A program made the position numbers and the translations under genes. Below are positions 45,423 through 55,955 of a stretch of DNA of 64,000 bases, piece by piece; positions within the stretch are counted from its first letter, which is position 1, and the number at the start of each line of letters is the position of its first letter. Source of the stretch: Athripsodes cinereus (Eukaryota; Arthropoda; Insecta; Trichoptera; Leptoceridae). The notes under the pieces were generated by a model. That model worked only from the letters and a program-made list of their open reading frames with translations. It was not told the origin of the DNA and made no database searches. Location: NCBI GenBank assembly GCA_947579605.1, contig OX388310.1:4898001-4962000 (forward strand). The letters are read 5' to 3'.

Positions 45423-45622
45423 NNNNNNNNNNNNNNNNNNNNNNNNNNNNNNNNNNNNNNNNNNNNNNNNNNNNNNNNNNNNNNNNNNNNNNNNNNNNNN
45501 NNNNNNNNNNNNNNNNNNNNNNNNNNNNNNNNNNNNNNNNNNNNNNNNNNNNNNNNNNNNNNNNNNNNNNNNNNNNNNNNNNNNNNNNNNNNNNNNNNNN
45601 NNNNNNNNNNNNNNNNNNNNNN
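45423..45622. other. assembly gap (200 N)
   Basis: Exactly 200 N, the usual placeholder for a gap of unknown or estimated size. It begins six bases after copy A ends, so the right flank of copy A is not visible beyond ATAAGT. Confidence 1.
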
Positions 45623-45643
45623 AAAAAAATAAAAAAATTCAGG

Positions 45644-45800
45644 GTAGACCACCTTTAACTTTTAGGGGTATGAAAAAAGATTTTCCGATTCTCAGACCTA
45701 CCCGATAAACACACAAAATTTCATCAAAATCGGTCCAGCCGTTTCGGAGGAGTATGATAACAAACACTGTGACACGAGAATTTTATAATTAGATAAGATT
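45644..45800 (+). mobile_element. 3' UTR remnant of a LINE-like element
   Basis: ACTTTTAGGGGTATGAAAAA, GATTCTCAGACCTACC, TTTCATCAAAATCGGTCCAG, CCGTTTCGGAGGAGTATG and TGTGACACGAGAATTTTATA. This text is very widespread at the 3' end of insect retroelement copies (recall). No ORF remains; its 5' side is lost in the gap. Confidence 0.55.
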
Positions 45801-46581
45801 GATTATCCTGCAGTTCTAAAGGTCAATAACTAGAAATTTTTCAAAATCTAATAAGCTTATTCATTCATGTAATAAGTGAAACTCTTTTGATTCCGCAAAC
45901 AAAAAATTCTAAAATTTGAATGATTTCTATTAGAAGCACGTATTTTTTTGAGTTTTTGTAGATCACAATACTTTTTCAAAACTTTAGCGTGACATAATAT
46001 TTCTGAATATTAGAATTTTGAATTGTTGGTTTATGGAACTGTAGAGTCAAAAAAAGAACATAATAAAAATATAATAATAATCGAACTAATGTTGTCTGAC
46101 ATCACGATTGTAAAAATTAAAAAAACAATATATTTCAAAACGCAATTAACCGTGTTTGATTTTGAAGTAGCCTTTGAATTAAAATTCAGCTCACTGCATC
46201 ATTGAATTCGGTATCGCGATCCATTTTGAGGCATTTTAGGGGCAGTGGCCCCAGAAACCTCAAAAATTAATTATTGTTGTAGTAGATTGTTACCAGCTAG
46301 GTCAAAAGCCTGGAAAAGCCTATAGAATGTAACAGTCTCTATTGTAATACGATGGGAGTAATGATAGTTCTGGAATGTTTTGAGAGGGAAGTAGGCACAG
46401 ATAACTAACTATTGTATTCTTTTATTAATTAATTCCTGTTTATTTTAAGGAAATCCCAGTAGGTACTAAGATTTCGTTTGGTTCCCATGGAAGAACAATA
46501 TCTTCTCGTAAGTGTTCGGAACAGAATTAGTCTTCTAGTCTTTTTCGTGAGTGTTTCTATTTTATTTTCTTAATACAGTTT
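45801..46581. other. sequence between copies A and B, unassigned
   Basis: No gene. A 60-codon ORF at 46023-46205 is not recognisable. GGGGCAGTGGCCCCAGAAAC near 46240 is GC-rich against its surroundings. This interval is neither part of the flanking LINE nor repeated elsewhere in the window. Confidence 0.4.
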
Positions 46582-47608
46582 GGGTAAGTCCAAATCACCT
46601 GGTCCAGCACTGGTTGCTCGACAATCTCAGAAAAAAATGATTTTTTTTGTGCTATCACCCCAACATGTTGGTAGTTCAAAATGATAATTATTTTAATTTT
46701 ATTGGTTTTGGTTTTTGTGTGGTGGCCATATTTGTTTTACAAGGCGGAGACATTTTCGCAGTTTAAAGGGTTTGCGAAAACTTGAATATCTCAGGTCCTA
46801 TTTATTTTATCAACATAAAAATAAAAGTAATTTGTTAATAAGAATATCAGCTTTAAGGTTGTAATAAAACATTTTCACCTAAATATAATTCTAAGGGATG
46901 AAATTTCAGTCTACATTCTTAACTCTTTTTTGCAAAAACTCCCATTTTCACGGAAAGATTTAGGACGAAGGGAAAGAGTCCACTCATCAAAACTTTTTTG
47001 ACAAACAACTAGGTACTAGTTGTGTTGACAAACAAAATTTCAAGTCTCAGACTTGACCCCCCTTTTCACAAAAAAATTTCAAAATTTGGAAATTCTCAAA
47101 ATTTTCCATTTTCCGAGCTCAATATCTCTGGTGGGGGACTAGGTAAAAATTTGAAATGTCACCCCATAATAGACCTGTACCATAGTATTATGTGGCAAAA
47201 ATTTGGAGTTTGAGATTTTACTACGAGCAGAGATATGGCAATCACAAAATGTCCAAAAATTAGTACTTCAACGGGCATACCGCATCGGCATATATAGAAT
47301 ATAAAAATGTTTACTAATAGTAAATCAATGTATATTAGATAATATTTACAAAATACAATTCCAAATAGTAAAATACCATGTTATATAATTAAATATCTTG
47401 ATTGTTTGTGGGGGTGGGGGGGTTAAAATTCTGGGAGAACTGGCAGCCTTAATCAAAATAATGCACAATTCAGTGGGTGAATATAACGTATTTAAGTCGA
47501 TTAATATGTGACATGGTTCTTGGCAAAAAAGACATTTTACACAAAATAACTTGAAGTCTCAAGGCTTACTGTTATACACACATTAATTTAAAAGCAAACT
47601 TCTTTCTG

Positions 47609-47929
47609 CTAGCTAATACAATTTTGGTGTACAACAAAGAGCTTAGAGATCGCCTCGCACAATTGAGGGGTGATAGTGTGAAAGCGGCCAGTCACAGTTG
47701 TAAATTCCATTGGTGCGAGCTTTCTCAGAATGTTATTCATAGGTACCCAGGTCTTGTCACCTCTTGAAACTTTGAACGAGGTTCGTGGCCTAGCTAGCTC
47801 ATAAAAGTGAACTTTCAGGTCATTGTTTTCGATGCTTATTTCCTCAATAACTCCAAGGTACCATTGCTCTTCATATATGCATGCAACTATGTCTTCTTTC
47901 TGGAGGTATAATGAGGCAGTTTTTGACAC
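47609..47929 (-). CDS. copy B of the SH3/Tudor-like fragment
   Basis: The 106-codon protein is identical to that at 43369-43689, including the upstream acidic extension. No base change in this ORF was seen between copies, but since the whole element is about 99.7% identical this says little about selection. As in copy A it is probably only the end of a former transposon protein. Confidence 0.45.
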   Translation of the reverse strand: MSKTASLYLQKEDIVACIYEEQWYLGVIEEISIENNDLKVHFYELARPRTSFKVSRGDKTWVPMNNILRKLAPMEFTTVTGRFHTITPQLCEAISKLFVVHQNCIS

Positions 47930-48522
47930 AAGTATGTCATCACAGTCGTCAGAGGAATAAAATCACATATGTACTTGCCTCAAGTCATTATTGATGCCAT
48001 TATCTCTTATTACAAAAAGTCCATTATAGCAGGTAGCACATAAAGATTTTCCAGGAATAAGATTAATCAAGTGATTTTTTTCCTTAGGTAAATGTTAAAC
48101 TTTGATTTCTCTGAGACCTTTAATTATAGTTTTTTATGGATCTTTAGTGGGTCACAACAAGAATTTTCAAACAGATGGTTGTACTTAACAAAATACTTGA
48201 CTTCATGGTACTTGCAGATGATAACAATAGCACTGTTTATAACTCAAAAGATTTCTGCCTTCTTCACATTCCATGTTTCAAAACTATGACACAAAGAGTA
48301 CAAAGACAACCTTCGTCTTTGGCTGCTAACAGAAAACTAACCTAGGCTGGGAGAGTACACAGCGTTCATGCTAATAAATGACTGTGCCTGCTCAAACAAG
48401 ATCCAACAGGTTAAAATATGATTCAGACTGCTAGTTCTCCCTGAGTTTTAGTACCCCGCCCCCACACAAAATAAAGATATTTAATTATATAACATGGTAT
48501 TATACTACTTAGATTTCCATAT

Positions 48523-48800
48523 AATGAGTTACAATCCATTGGATTGGTCTGCAACGAGTTTGGATTTTCTTCTCCATTCCTCCCTATTCTCAGCCAGTTT
48601 TTTCAGCTCTACGTATGAGCAACAGTTCATGCCCCTCTTCAGTTGGCCTATATACGCGTCTCTCGGTCGGCCTCTGCCATTTGTGCCTTCGGTCCTACCT
48701 TCCACGATAGCGATGAGCAGTCCTGGGTGCCTGATGTTGTGGCCAGTTAGCTCGTTGTTGGCTGATTCTTAAGGAGTTGCCTTTTTTCACCTACCCTGGT
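48523..48800 (-). pseudogene. LINE ORF2 tail inside copy B
   Basis: Same sequence as 44283-44560 except for one change near 48526. Confidence 0.7.
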
Positions 48801-49656
48801 TAACAAATCTACGTTTTCGACGTGTTCCGACCAATGAATCTTCAGCATGCGTCTGTAGCACTCATTAGATTTCTATTTTGTAAATATTATCTAATATACA
48901 TTGATTTACTATTAGTAAACTTTTTTATATTCTATATATGCCGATGCGGTATGCCCGTTGAAGTACTAATTTTTGGACATTTTGTGATTGCCATATCTCT
49001 GCTCGTAGTAAAATCTCAAACTCCAAATTTTTGCCACATAATACTATGGTACAGGTCTATTATGGGGTGACATTTCAAATTTTTACCTAGTCCCCCACCA
49101 GAGATATTGAGCTCGGAAAATGGAAAATTTTGAGAATTTCCAAATTTTGAAATTTTTTTGTGAAAAGGGGGGTCAAGTCTGAGACTTGAAATTTTGTTTG
49201 TCAACACAACTAGTACCTAGTTGTTTGTCAAAAAAGTTTTGATGAGTGGACTCTTTCCCTTCGTCCTAAATCTTTCTGTGAAAATGGGAGTTTTTGCAAA
49301 AAAGAGTTAAGAATGTAGACTGAAATTTCATCCCTTAGAATTATATTTAGGTGAAAATGTTTTATTACAACCTTAAAGCTGATATTCTTATTAACAAATT
49401 ACTTTTATTTTTATGTTGATAAAATAAATAGGACCTGAGATATTCAAGTTTTCGCAAACCCTTTAAACTGCGAAAATGTCTCCGCCTTGTAAAACAAATA
49501 TGGCCACCACACAAAAACCAAAACCAATAAAATTAAAATAATTATCATTTTGAACTACCAACATGTTGGGGTGATAGCACAAAAAAAATCAATTTTTTCT
49601 GAGATGGTCGAGCAACCATTTTATTTATTTCTGGACCGGTAGGTATGGAATTACCC

Positions 49657-49734
49657 TAATGTATTTTTCAATAAACAATATAGGTATACAAAGAACGAAC
49701 CAACCGCTTGGACGCAGAACTCAACTGCCCAATG
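49657..49734 (-). mobile_element. start of the LINE 3' UTR
   Basis: Runs from the ORF stop to the end of copy B. It begins at copy B with TAATGTATTTTTCAATAAAC on the plus strand. The rest of the UTR appears to be 41725-42341. Confidence 0.55.
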
Positions 49735-51621
49735 TCAACTACACAGTTTTAAGTAATTTACTACGTCAGTTTTGAATTTTTGAAAATTGTCAGCAAAAAT
49801 ATCCGCTTTATCCCCTACCAGATTGGCCAGCCTGTGAATCCTAATGAGTGGAGAATAATATACATAGTTATTACGAGTATTCGCCTCATGAAACATCACA
49901 GTATGTCTAGTCAACCTAGCAGGAACACTGAATTGGATACATTCCATGATTTCTGGGGAATCAATAGCGTTGTTAAGTAATTTATGGAAAAAACAGAGGT
50001 CAAACATTTTTCTTCTGTTTTGTAGACTGAGGAGGCCAAGTTCATTCATCAGATCAGTGTAGTCTATATTTTCAATTGGGATGCCCTTTTTGTAATTGAT
50101 CAGTCTCAAGAACTTCCTCTGCACTCTCTCTATACTTTTAATATGGATAGCGTAATTTGGAGACCAAATAACGGTGTTATATTCTAATAATGGTCTCACA
50201 AGGGATGCAAAGAGAAGACCATAAGACCTAATTTGCTGTAAGTCATTCACCAATCTAAAAACGAAACCCAGGCATCTCATAGCTCTGCTGACAACTTCCT
50301 CTATATGTAAGTTGTAAGTTAGATCGTCAGAGAAGGTGACACCTAGATCTTTCAGATTTGAAGCACATTGAAGAATAATATTGTCGATTGAATAGTCATA
50401 AACAATTTGTGATTTAGTTCTGTGGAAACGTATGACTTGACATTTGGTCGCGTTAAGACTCAGTTTATTTTGTTTACACCAATTGTTTAGTAAATTTAAA
50501 TTATTTTGGAGTATGACGCAGTCATTTTCGTTTTTTACAGATTTATATAGCTTCAAATCATCAGCAAATAGCAACACCTCTATGTCTCTGAAGATCTCAA
50601 CTATGTCATTAACAAATAAGTTAAACAAGATTGGCCCCAAGTGCGACCCCTGCGGGACTCCACTATATGCATAAATAGTATCAGAAATGCAATTACCAAC
50701 CTTCACTTTATGAGTACGATCTTTGAGGTAACTTTCCAGCCATTGGAAGAAAATTCCATCGACTCCATATCCACGTAACTTGCACAGTAGCCTGTCATGA
50801 GACACCTTGTCAAAAGCTTTAGAAAAGTCTGTGTATATGGAGTCGACTTGACCTATCTTTGAAATAATATCCACTAAGTAATTTTGATAAATTAACAAAT
50901 TCGTGAGAGTAGACTTATTTGGCATAAAACCATGTTGTTTACTTGTAATAATTGTATTTAAAGAGTTTTTTATTTTCTGGACAACTATCGACTCGAAAAG
51001 TTTGGGAATTGCTGACAATATGCATATAGGCCTATAATTGCTAACCTGTGTGTTATCGCCTTTTTTAAATATAGGACATATGTAGCCCTGTTTCCAAATG
51101 CTAGGAAAAATTCCCGATTTTAATGATAAAGTGAACATTATTTGTAAATGGCTTGCCATAATTTCAACACAGTTTTTTAAGAATACATTAGGAATTCCAT
51201 CGGGACCAGCAGACTTAGAAGCATCCAAGGCAAGTATCGCACTTTTGACCTCGTCAATAGAAATAGTAATGCTGGGCAAATCGATTTTCTTGTCAGAGGA
51301 AAAGTCGGAGTCGACAAAATTGGATGGTTTATCATAAACATCCTGGAAGAAAGAAGCTAATAGGTTTATTGCACTCTGAAGAGATTCAGAATGCTGATCG
51401 TTATGAAAAAGTGTAGTAGGTATATCGACCCGATCTTCCCTCAAACCATTGACGAACCTCCACAGGTTTCGAGAATCTCTGGGTAAATTGTCCTCCATTG
51501 ATTTTATATGTTGCTTATAACATTCTTTGGACAACGAAGAACATTGAGAACGCAATTGAGAAAAAACATTGTAATCGTCAATATCATTTGTTTCTTTATA
51601 TCTCTTGTGCGAGTTAAACAA
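49735..51621 (-). CDS. LINE reverse transcriptase (ORF2, 5' truncated)
   Basis: RNA-directed DNA polymerase of a non-LTR retrotransposon, 628 codons. Visible motifs: SKSAGPDGIPNVFLKN (136-150), NYRPICILSAIPKLFE (195-210), QHGFMPNKSTLTNL (229-242), YTDFSKAFDKVSHDRLL with catalytic Asp265, GVPQGSHLGP (321-330), LLFADDLKLY with the catalytic FADD at 352-355, and KDLGVTFSDDLTYNLHI (424-440). A C-terminal region with IERVQRKFLRLINYKKG follows. The endonuclease domain that should precede is absent: a stop codon lies directly upstream of the first codon (TTG, counted as start only by convention). The style fits the Jockey/CR1 assemblage; the exact clade is uncertain. The RT domain has no internal stop, so the copy is young but cannot be autonomous. 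Confidence 0.9.
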   Translation of the reverse strand: MFNSHKRYKETNDIDDYNVFSQLRSQCSSLSKECYKQHIKSMEDNLPRDSRNLWRFVNGLREDRVDIPTTLFHNDQHSESLQSAINLLASFFQDVYDKPSNFVDSDFSSDKKIDLPSITISIDEVKSAILALDASKSAGPDGIPNVFLKNCVEIMASHLQIMFTLSLKSGIFPSIWKQGYICPIFKKGDNTQVSNYRPICILSAIPKLFESIVVQKIKNSLNTIITSKQHGFMPNKSTLTNLLIYQNYLVDIISKIGQVDSIYTDFSKAFDKVSHDRLLCKLRGYGVDGIFFQWLESYLKDRTHKVKVGNCISDTIYAYSGVPQGSHLGPILFNLFVNDIVEIFRDIEVLLFADDLKLYKSVKNENDCVILQNNLNLLNNWCKQNKLSLNATKCQVIRFHRTKSQIVYDYSIDNIILQCASNLKDLGVTFSDDLTYNLHIEEVVSRAMRCLGFVFRLVNDLQQIRSYGLLFASLVRPLLEYNTVIWSPNYAIHIKSIERVQRKFLRLINYKKGIPIENIDYTDLMNELGLLSLQNRRKMFDLCFFHKLLNNAIDSPEIMECIQFSVPARLTRHTVMFHEANTRNNYVYYSPLIRIHRLANLVGDKADIFADNFQKFKTDVVNYLKLCS

Positions 51622-51629
51622 TTATTTTC

Positions 51630-51956
51630 ACAAAACCGTTATGAATCGTAGCTGTTTCCTTTAATTTTCCTTATTTTCAAGGAAACGGATGAAGGGAAAA
51701 TGATTGAATAAATATAATAATAAAATATTATGAAATGAAGAATAATAAATAATTGAAAGAATAAGAATATAATATATACCTAATATATAATATTTATATG
51801 CACTCTAATAATATCATTTAAGTAATTGAAGTGTTTTGATAGTCCAAATAGACGTACATACTTAGTTAAGTAGCAGATTAAGAATTTGGGATAATATATT
51901 ATGTTACTTTTTCATTATATTAAGGAGTTTTGGCGCGATGCCTGCTGTCAGCCGCA
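51630..51956. other. AT-rich stretch, nothing recognised
   Basis: Lies upstream of the truncated LINE. TTTTCCTTATTTTCAAGGAA forms a short inverted repeat near 51665; no other feature. Confidence 0.35.
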
Positions 51957-51964
51957 GTAGATAT

Positions 51965-52675
51965 TAGTGATGTGACGAATATTCACGTAACTATTCGCGA
52001 ATATCAAAAAAATATTAATCAATATTGCGAATTTTGGTTGCATGTTGGAAGTTTGGTTTAGTTAGAAAAAAGCCTCAGTTATTAATTCAAGCCATAAACG
52101 GCTTAAATAATAATAATAATAATAAAATAATAAAAAATCTTTATTGCACTAAAAAATCAACACAAGAAAATAAACATAGCAGAATTAAAACTAGAAGCGC
52201 GATATTTTCCAACCAACCCATTTCTAGGCTTTCACCTTTTACAGTGTTAAAGAAGTTTAAACAATTTTTATATACCTCTATTACACTTCCATACATATTG
52301 ATTGTAAACAGCAAAATAAAAATAAATATGGATATTGTCCTGCTAGAAGTAAGACTGAATGGTAGTGATGTGGTTTTAAAATCATAAATTTCTTACAAAA
52401 AAATCAAAATTTGGCGACGAGAAGTAAGGAATTTGAATGCTGAATATATTTTTGAACACTCTATACAAAAATTATGACATGGGTTAAAAATGAATAAAAA
52501 TGTATATTTTCTTAAAACCAAAGTCCGAGAGCATTAAAAAAGATCTAATAACAGTTGTAAAAGCCAAACAAATTAAGCAGCTGTCTTTTGCTAGAAAATA
52601 TCCTGAGTGTGCCCTTGACTATAATATGATATTGACATTCGCGGATGTTAAAGTTAGTGAGTAAGCACATCACTA
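51965..52675. mobile_element. hAT-like element with LINE insertion
   Basis: The left end TAGTGATGTGACGAATATTC and the right end GTAAGCACATCACTA are partly complementary. The flanks GTAGATAT (51957-51964) and GTAAATAT (52676-52683) are an 8-bp duplication with one mismatch. TATTCGCGAATA and CATTCGCGGATG lie inside the ends. The interior shares TTGGCGACGAGAAGTAAGGA-like text with the 15599 and 22821 elements. No transposase. Confidence 0.75.
52100..52215 (-). mobile_element. LINE 3' end nested in the hAT-like element
   Basis: AATAATAATAATAATAAAAT, ATCTTTATTGCACTAAAAAA, GAAGCGCGATATTTTCCAAC, CAACCC: the complement of the terminus at 12885. The point of insertion differs from that in the 15599 element, so it is an independent event. 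Confidence 0.65.
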
Positions 52676-52683
52676 GTAAATAT

Positions 52684-53020
52684 ATGTATTAGATAAATAA
52701 GAACTGTCTATCTATACAGAGTGTATAAGCAAAGTCACACCAGTCCTAGAACATTGAAACTGAGAAAACATCCATTTCTATTTTTACACGAAGTTTTTTT
52801 GACACAATCAGTTTTATAAAAATGACTTACTTAACCGAGGATGGAGGCAGATTTTTATTGTTTCGATTGAACTGTTGTGCAGCTAATAAAAATACGAATA
52901 TTTCTGTAGGTATTCTTGTCAAACATTGGTGAAAAATTAATCGATGTGAATTTGATTTTACACTCTTGATATATTTTACATCTTCTTCTATCAGTGCCGT
53001 ATCAGATACCCTGGGTACCT
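52684..53020. other. AT-rich stretch, nothing recognised
   Basis: No feature supported. Confidence 0.4.
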
Positions 53021-53024
53021 AGAC

Positions 53025-53250
53025 AAATTGCATTTGGCGATCGACTACAAACGAACTTTTCAACAGAGTGATCACCAACGTCCTCCCGACGTTGGTGATC
53101 ACTCTGAAGAATACTTCTCTATCTCGCGCAGTGCGGACCAGCTCTCCCATCTGTGTTATTACGGTCCATTGCCCTATATTACGCAGCGACGACATCTGCC
53201 TCCTTCCCACTCCACGACGACCCTCAATCTTGCCCTCTATTATCAACTGT
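53025..53250 (-). pseudogene. LINE ORF2 C-terminal fragment (type EGRRGVGRRQ)
   Basis: The minus strand reads IIEGKIEGRRGVGRRQMSSL, RNIGQWTVITQMGELVRTAR and DREVFFRVITNVGRTLVITL. KIEGRRGVGRR and a Trp-plus-DRE segment are typical of RTE-like LINE ORF2 C-termini. A 19-bp perfect inverted repeat (53064-53106) replaces the usual ending, so the end has been rearranged. Confidence 0.6.
53064..53106. repeat. perfect 19-bp hairpin with 5-nt loop
   Basis: CAGAGTGATCACCAACGTC, loop CTCCC, GACGTTGGTGATCACTCTG. The arms are exactly complementary. It lies in the LINE tail, whose protein therefore reads VITNVG and VITLL on either side. Confidence 0.9.
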
Positions 53251-53299
53251 AGAAGTCAATATTTATCGCCTCGCAGGATGTGGCCCATCGACCTCCACA

Positions 53300-53690
53300 T
53301 TGGAATATATAGACTGTCCAACTCCATAACTCAAAAAGTAGAAATGTCCTTATAGTCGAGAAATCGCCATTTTTGTAGTTTTGTTATATTTATATTTTGC
53401 TTTAAAAACATAACCGAAAGTGAAAATATATTAAAATAATTGTACTGTTAAAGACATACATTGTCTTTGTTCTGTTCATTAGTTAAACTATTCGCAATAT
53501 TCAACTGTGGGATTGAAAAAAGATACATTTTTTCCATATCGAAATATTTAATATAAAAAAAACCGTGTAGTTATCTGTTTGTGGAATTGGAAGAGTGGTG
53601 ATTATTATGTTAATTATCAATAAAATCAAACTATTCGTAATTTTCGTCTTGTTGAGTTTTGGAACTGAGCAGTCGATAATTATATTTTGC
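53300..53690 (+). repeat. Rep-C, uninterrupted copy
   Basis: It aligns with 9025-9144 plus 9769-10035 without the 624-bp Helitron-like insertion; the join is at GTGAAA followed by ATATATT near 53424. This shows that the 9 kb copy was intact before the Helitron arrived. Confidence 0.75.
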
Positions 53691-53890
53691 TGAATGTAAA
53701 GAGAAGAGTAGTGCTTTCCTAATAAGTTCGACATCTTTTGACAAGTTAATCAAGCAAACGTGTTAATTACGACAGGGTTTGCAAACGTTTTAAGACGAAT
53801 TTGCTGAAAAAAAGTCGGAAACCAATTTATTCAGTTATGTACAAAAATAGTACAACATTTTTAAGTGTTTTACTTATTAAAAAAGAGCCG

Positions 53891-54112
53891 TGAAGCACCC
53901 GGAAAAGAATTGGTTTCTAGCTCTTTTCCGTATATTTTCGAGAGTCCTGTAAAAGGCAGGTGTCATAAAATTTTACGAATAAGGTATGAATAATATCTTC
54001 AATTCTAGCGATGAGGTATGCCACTCATTCCGAATGAAGCACAGAAAGGACAACTTGTATGCTTATTACATGCTGTTAGTCTACTCGCTGCATCACTTGT
54101 GGGATATGTCTC
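53891..54112 (+). repeat. Rep-A, near full length but diverged
   Basis: GAAGCACCCGGAAAAGAATT, TTTTCGAGAGTCCTGTAAAA, GGCAGGTGT, GCGATGAGGTATGCCACTCA and CATCACTTGTGGGATATGTC. Confidence 0.75.
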
Positions 54113-54139
54113 TCTTTGTGTCAATAAAAAATAAAGATA

Positions 54140-54415
54140 TTCAAGATGTGTGGAATTATTGCTGAAGCTAAAATGGCAATGGGCTGGTCATGTGGTAAGA
54201 CGAGAGGATGGCAGATGAACTTCTAAAATTCTTGAATGGAGGCCGTGGGGGGACAAAAGAAGCACAGGAAGACCCCAAAAAAGATGGGTTGACGATAATG
54301 ATGTTCAGATGATATAAAAACAGTGATATTGCTCAAGATAGGAAAGTGTGGAAAAGTCATGTAGAGGCGTATATCCAGCAGTTGAGAGAAGAAGGCTAGC
54401 AGTAAGTAAGTGGCA
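54140..54415 (+). pseudogene. LINE ORF2 C-terminal tail (type EAYIQQ)
   Basis: Frames read LLKLKWQWAGHVVRREDGR, ILEWRPWGDKRSTGRPQKRW, VDDNDVQ and, after stops and shifts, ESVEKSCRGVYPAVERR or in the alternative frame HVEAYIQQLREEG. WAGHVVRR, GRPQKRW and EAYIQQ match the tail type at 19915. It ends in AGTAAGTAAG. Degenerate. Confidence 0.65.
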
Positions 54416-54462
54416 TTATTCATTAATGAATTTTAGATGTTTTGTGTGGACATTGATATTGA

Positions 54463-54528
54463 TTTTTACAGGACACTCGAAAACTTACAGAAAAGAGTGG
54501 AAGTTATATTCTTTACAGAAGACTCCAC
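54463..54528 (-). repeat. Rep-A 5' module, inverted
   Basis: TTTTTACAGGACACTCGAAA, ACTTACAGAAAAGAGTGGAA and GAAGACTCCA: the complement of the first third of Rep-A. Together with 53891-54112 it brackets the LINE tail at 54140. Confidence 0.75.
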
Positions 54529-54529
54529 G

Positions 54530-55205
54530 TAGTTAGAACATCTTAGGTATGACAAAAAACAATTACATATTGAAAAAAGATAATGGTTATTCTTGTTGTT
54601 GTAATAAATGCTGGTATAAAATGTTAGGTATTATTGCCTGTTTTTTTGACTTCTGACAAATAAAATTTCTTCGTATTATATTAAATTATTTTAATATGTC
54701 TTGAGAGTTTTTTTACATAATGCTCTAAATAATATTACATTATTAGATTATACTAGTTTTAAATCTGGGTTTACTCAGAGAATAATATGAACTAAATTGC
54801 AAAAAAAAATATATTCAAATATTCAGATATACTTGTAACAATAAACGAGTACATATGTACTATTTAATTAAAACTCTAATCGAAACATCCCCTTATAAGT
54901 CTCGTGTAAAGGAGGGTTAACATAACGGGAATAAAAACACACACAAATCAAGCACTAACTAGCATAACTCATCTTCTTCTTTATCATTCAATAATAATAA
55001 TGAAACTTTATTAATAGAAACGTTGAAGTGAAGCTTAAATTGTCCTCGCAAAAACCGTCAAAATCGTCGTCTTGTACTACCACTATTTCTTTAATGGCCC
55101 TTTTTGGAAGGGCAAAGCTCACAGAAAATTTACTGAAAATTAATTACAGAAACAGTGTAACATACAATATAGGAGGTAATAGTTACATTGTAGCAGTGTT
55201 CTATT
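54530..55205. other. AT-rich stretch, nothing recognised
   Basis: No feature supported. Confidence 0.4.
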
Positions 55206-55214
55206 AAAACTTAA

Positions 55215-55320
55215 ATGAGGTTTGCTACACAACCTGAATGTCTTAATTTTTTGTTGGCATGGAGAGGACAGCTTGCATGTTTATTACATTCAGTTGGCTA
55301 GCTGGCTACTAGCCGCTTGG
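55215..55320 (+). repeat. Rep-A, partial
   Basis: GAGGTTTGCTACACAACCTG, TTGGCATGGAGAGGACAGCT and GCTAGCTGGCTACTAGCC. Confidence 0.75.
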
Positions 55321-55324
55321 TTTA

Positions 55325-55950
55325 CATACAAACAAATATGTAACGCATGACCTAAAATAAATAAACAATCATAAAAATTAATGAAGAATCTTAAAATGAT
55401 ATTTTATATCAATCATATTTTGGACCACTCTAGATTAATCATTCCAGTTGATCACACTCACCGATAGTTAACCTATTTGAATAGGTATTAACTAGGTTGA
55501 TTCCCATTCAACCCGTGAGTGATGATGTGCAAGAAGAATAAAATAAATAAATAAACAAACACATGTACATACTTGTAAACAGATCAAAATATTTATCTGA
55601 AGATTGGATTATAATATTATTATCATCCATAGGCAACACGAAAACGATATCTTGGGTTGTAACATTCTATTTGTGTTTACCAATTTCCTACATCGATAAG
55701 GTCTTTTATTCAACGGAGGTTAAAAAGCTTTTCTGAAGTAACATTTTGAATATTATGATGGTTATCAGGAAAACATAAAGAGTTTTTCTTTATCGTACGC
55801 GTTAGTTTACATAATACGTACCTACTATGGCAAAGCCTTTTGATCAAATTTCATAGATACGTACATGTTCTTATCATTTCAATTTAAGTAGGTACACGAA
55901 GTTTTTTCTATTTTTATTTTCATTTTATACCCAACTACGAGTACATTGTT
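55325..55950. other. AT-rich stretch, nothing recognised
   Basis: No feature supported. Confidence 0.4.
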
Positions 55951-55955
55951 GTTAC

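Larger units (their letters stand above)
46582..49656. mobile_element. long-TIR element, copy B (3075 bp)
   Basis: Same orientation as copy A, offset by exactly 4240 bp. Arms 46582-47355 and 48874-49656. Differences from A include ACCATCTCAG/ACAATCTCAG, TTGCAAAAAC/TTGCGAAAAC, CCCACTTTTC/CCCCCTTTTC, ATGGGTTAC/ATGAGTTAC, GTGATATTTC/GTGACATTTC and TTTCCGTG/TTTCTGTG. Left flank ACAGTTT; right flank TAAT, identical to the left flank of copy A. Confidence 0.85.

Noticed and set aside
45305..45652. ORFs spanning the N gap
   Set aside because: Most of their length is unknown sequence.
42342..49656. Copies A and B as LTRs of one retrotransposon
   Set aside because: They lack TG...CA ends, have no primer site after A and no polypurine tract before B, and each is itself a long inverted repeat; LTR status is unlikely although the 4-bp outer duplication would allow it.
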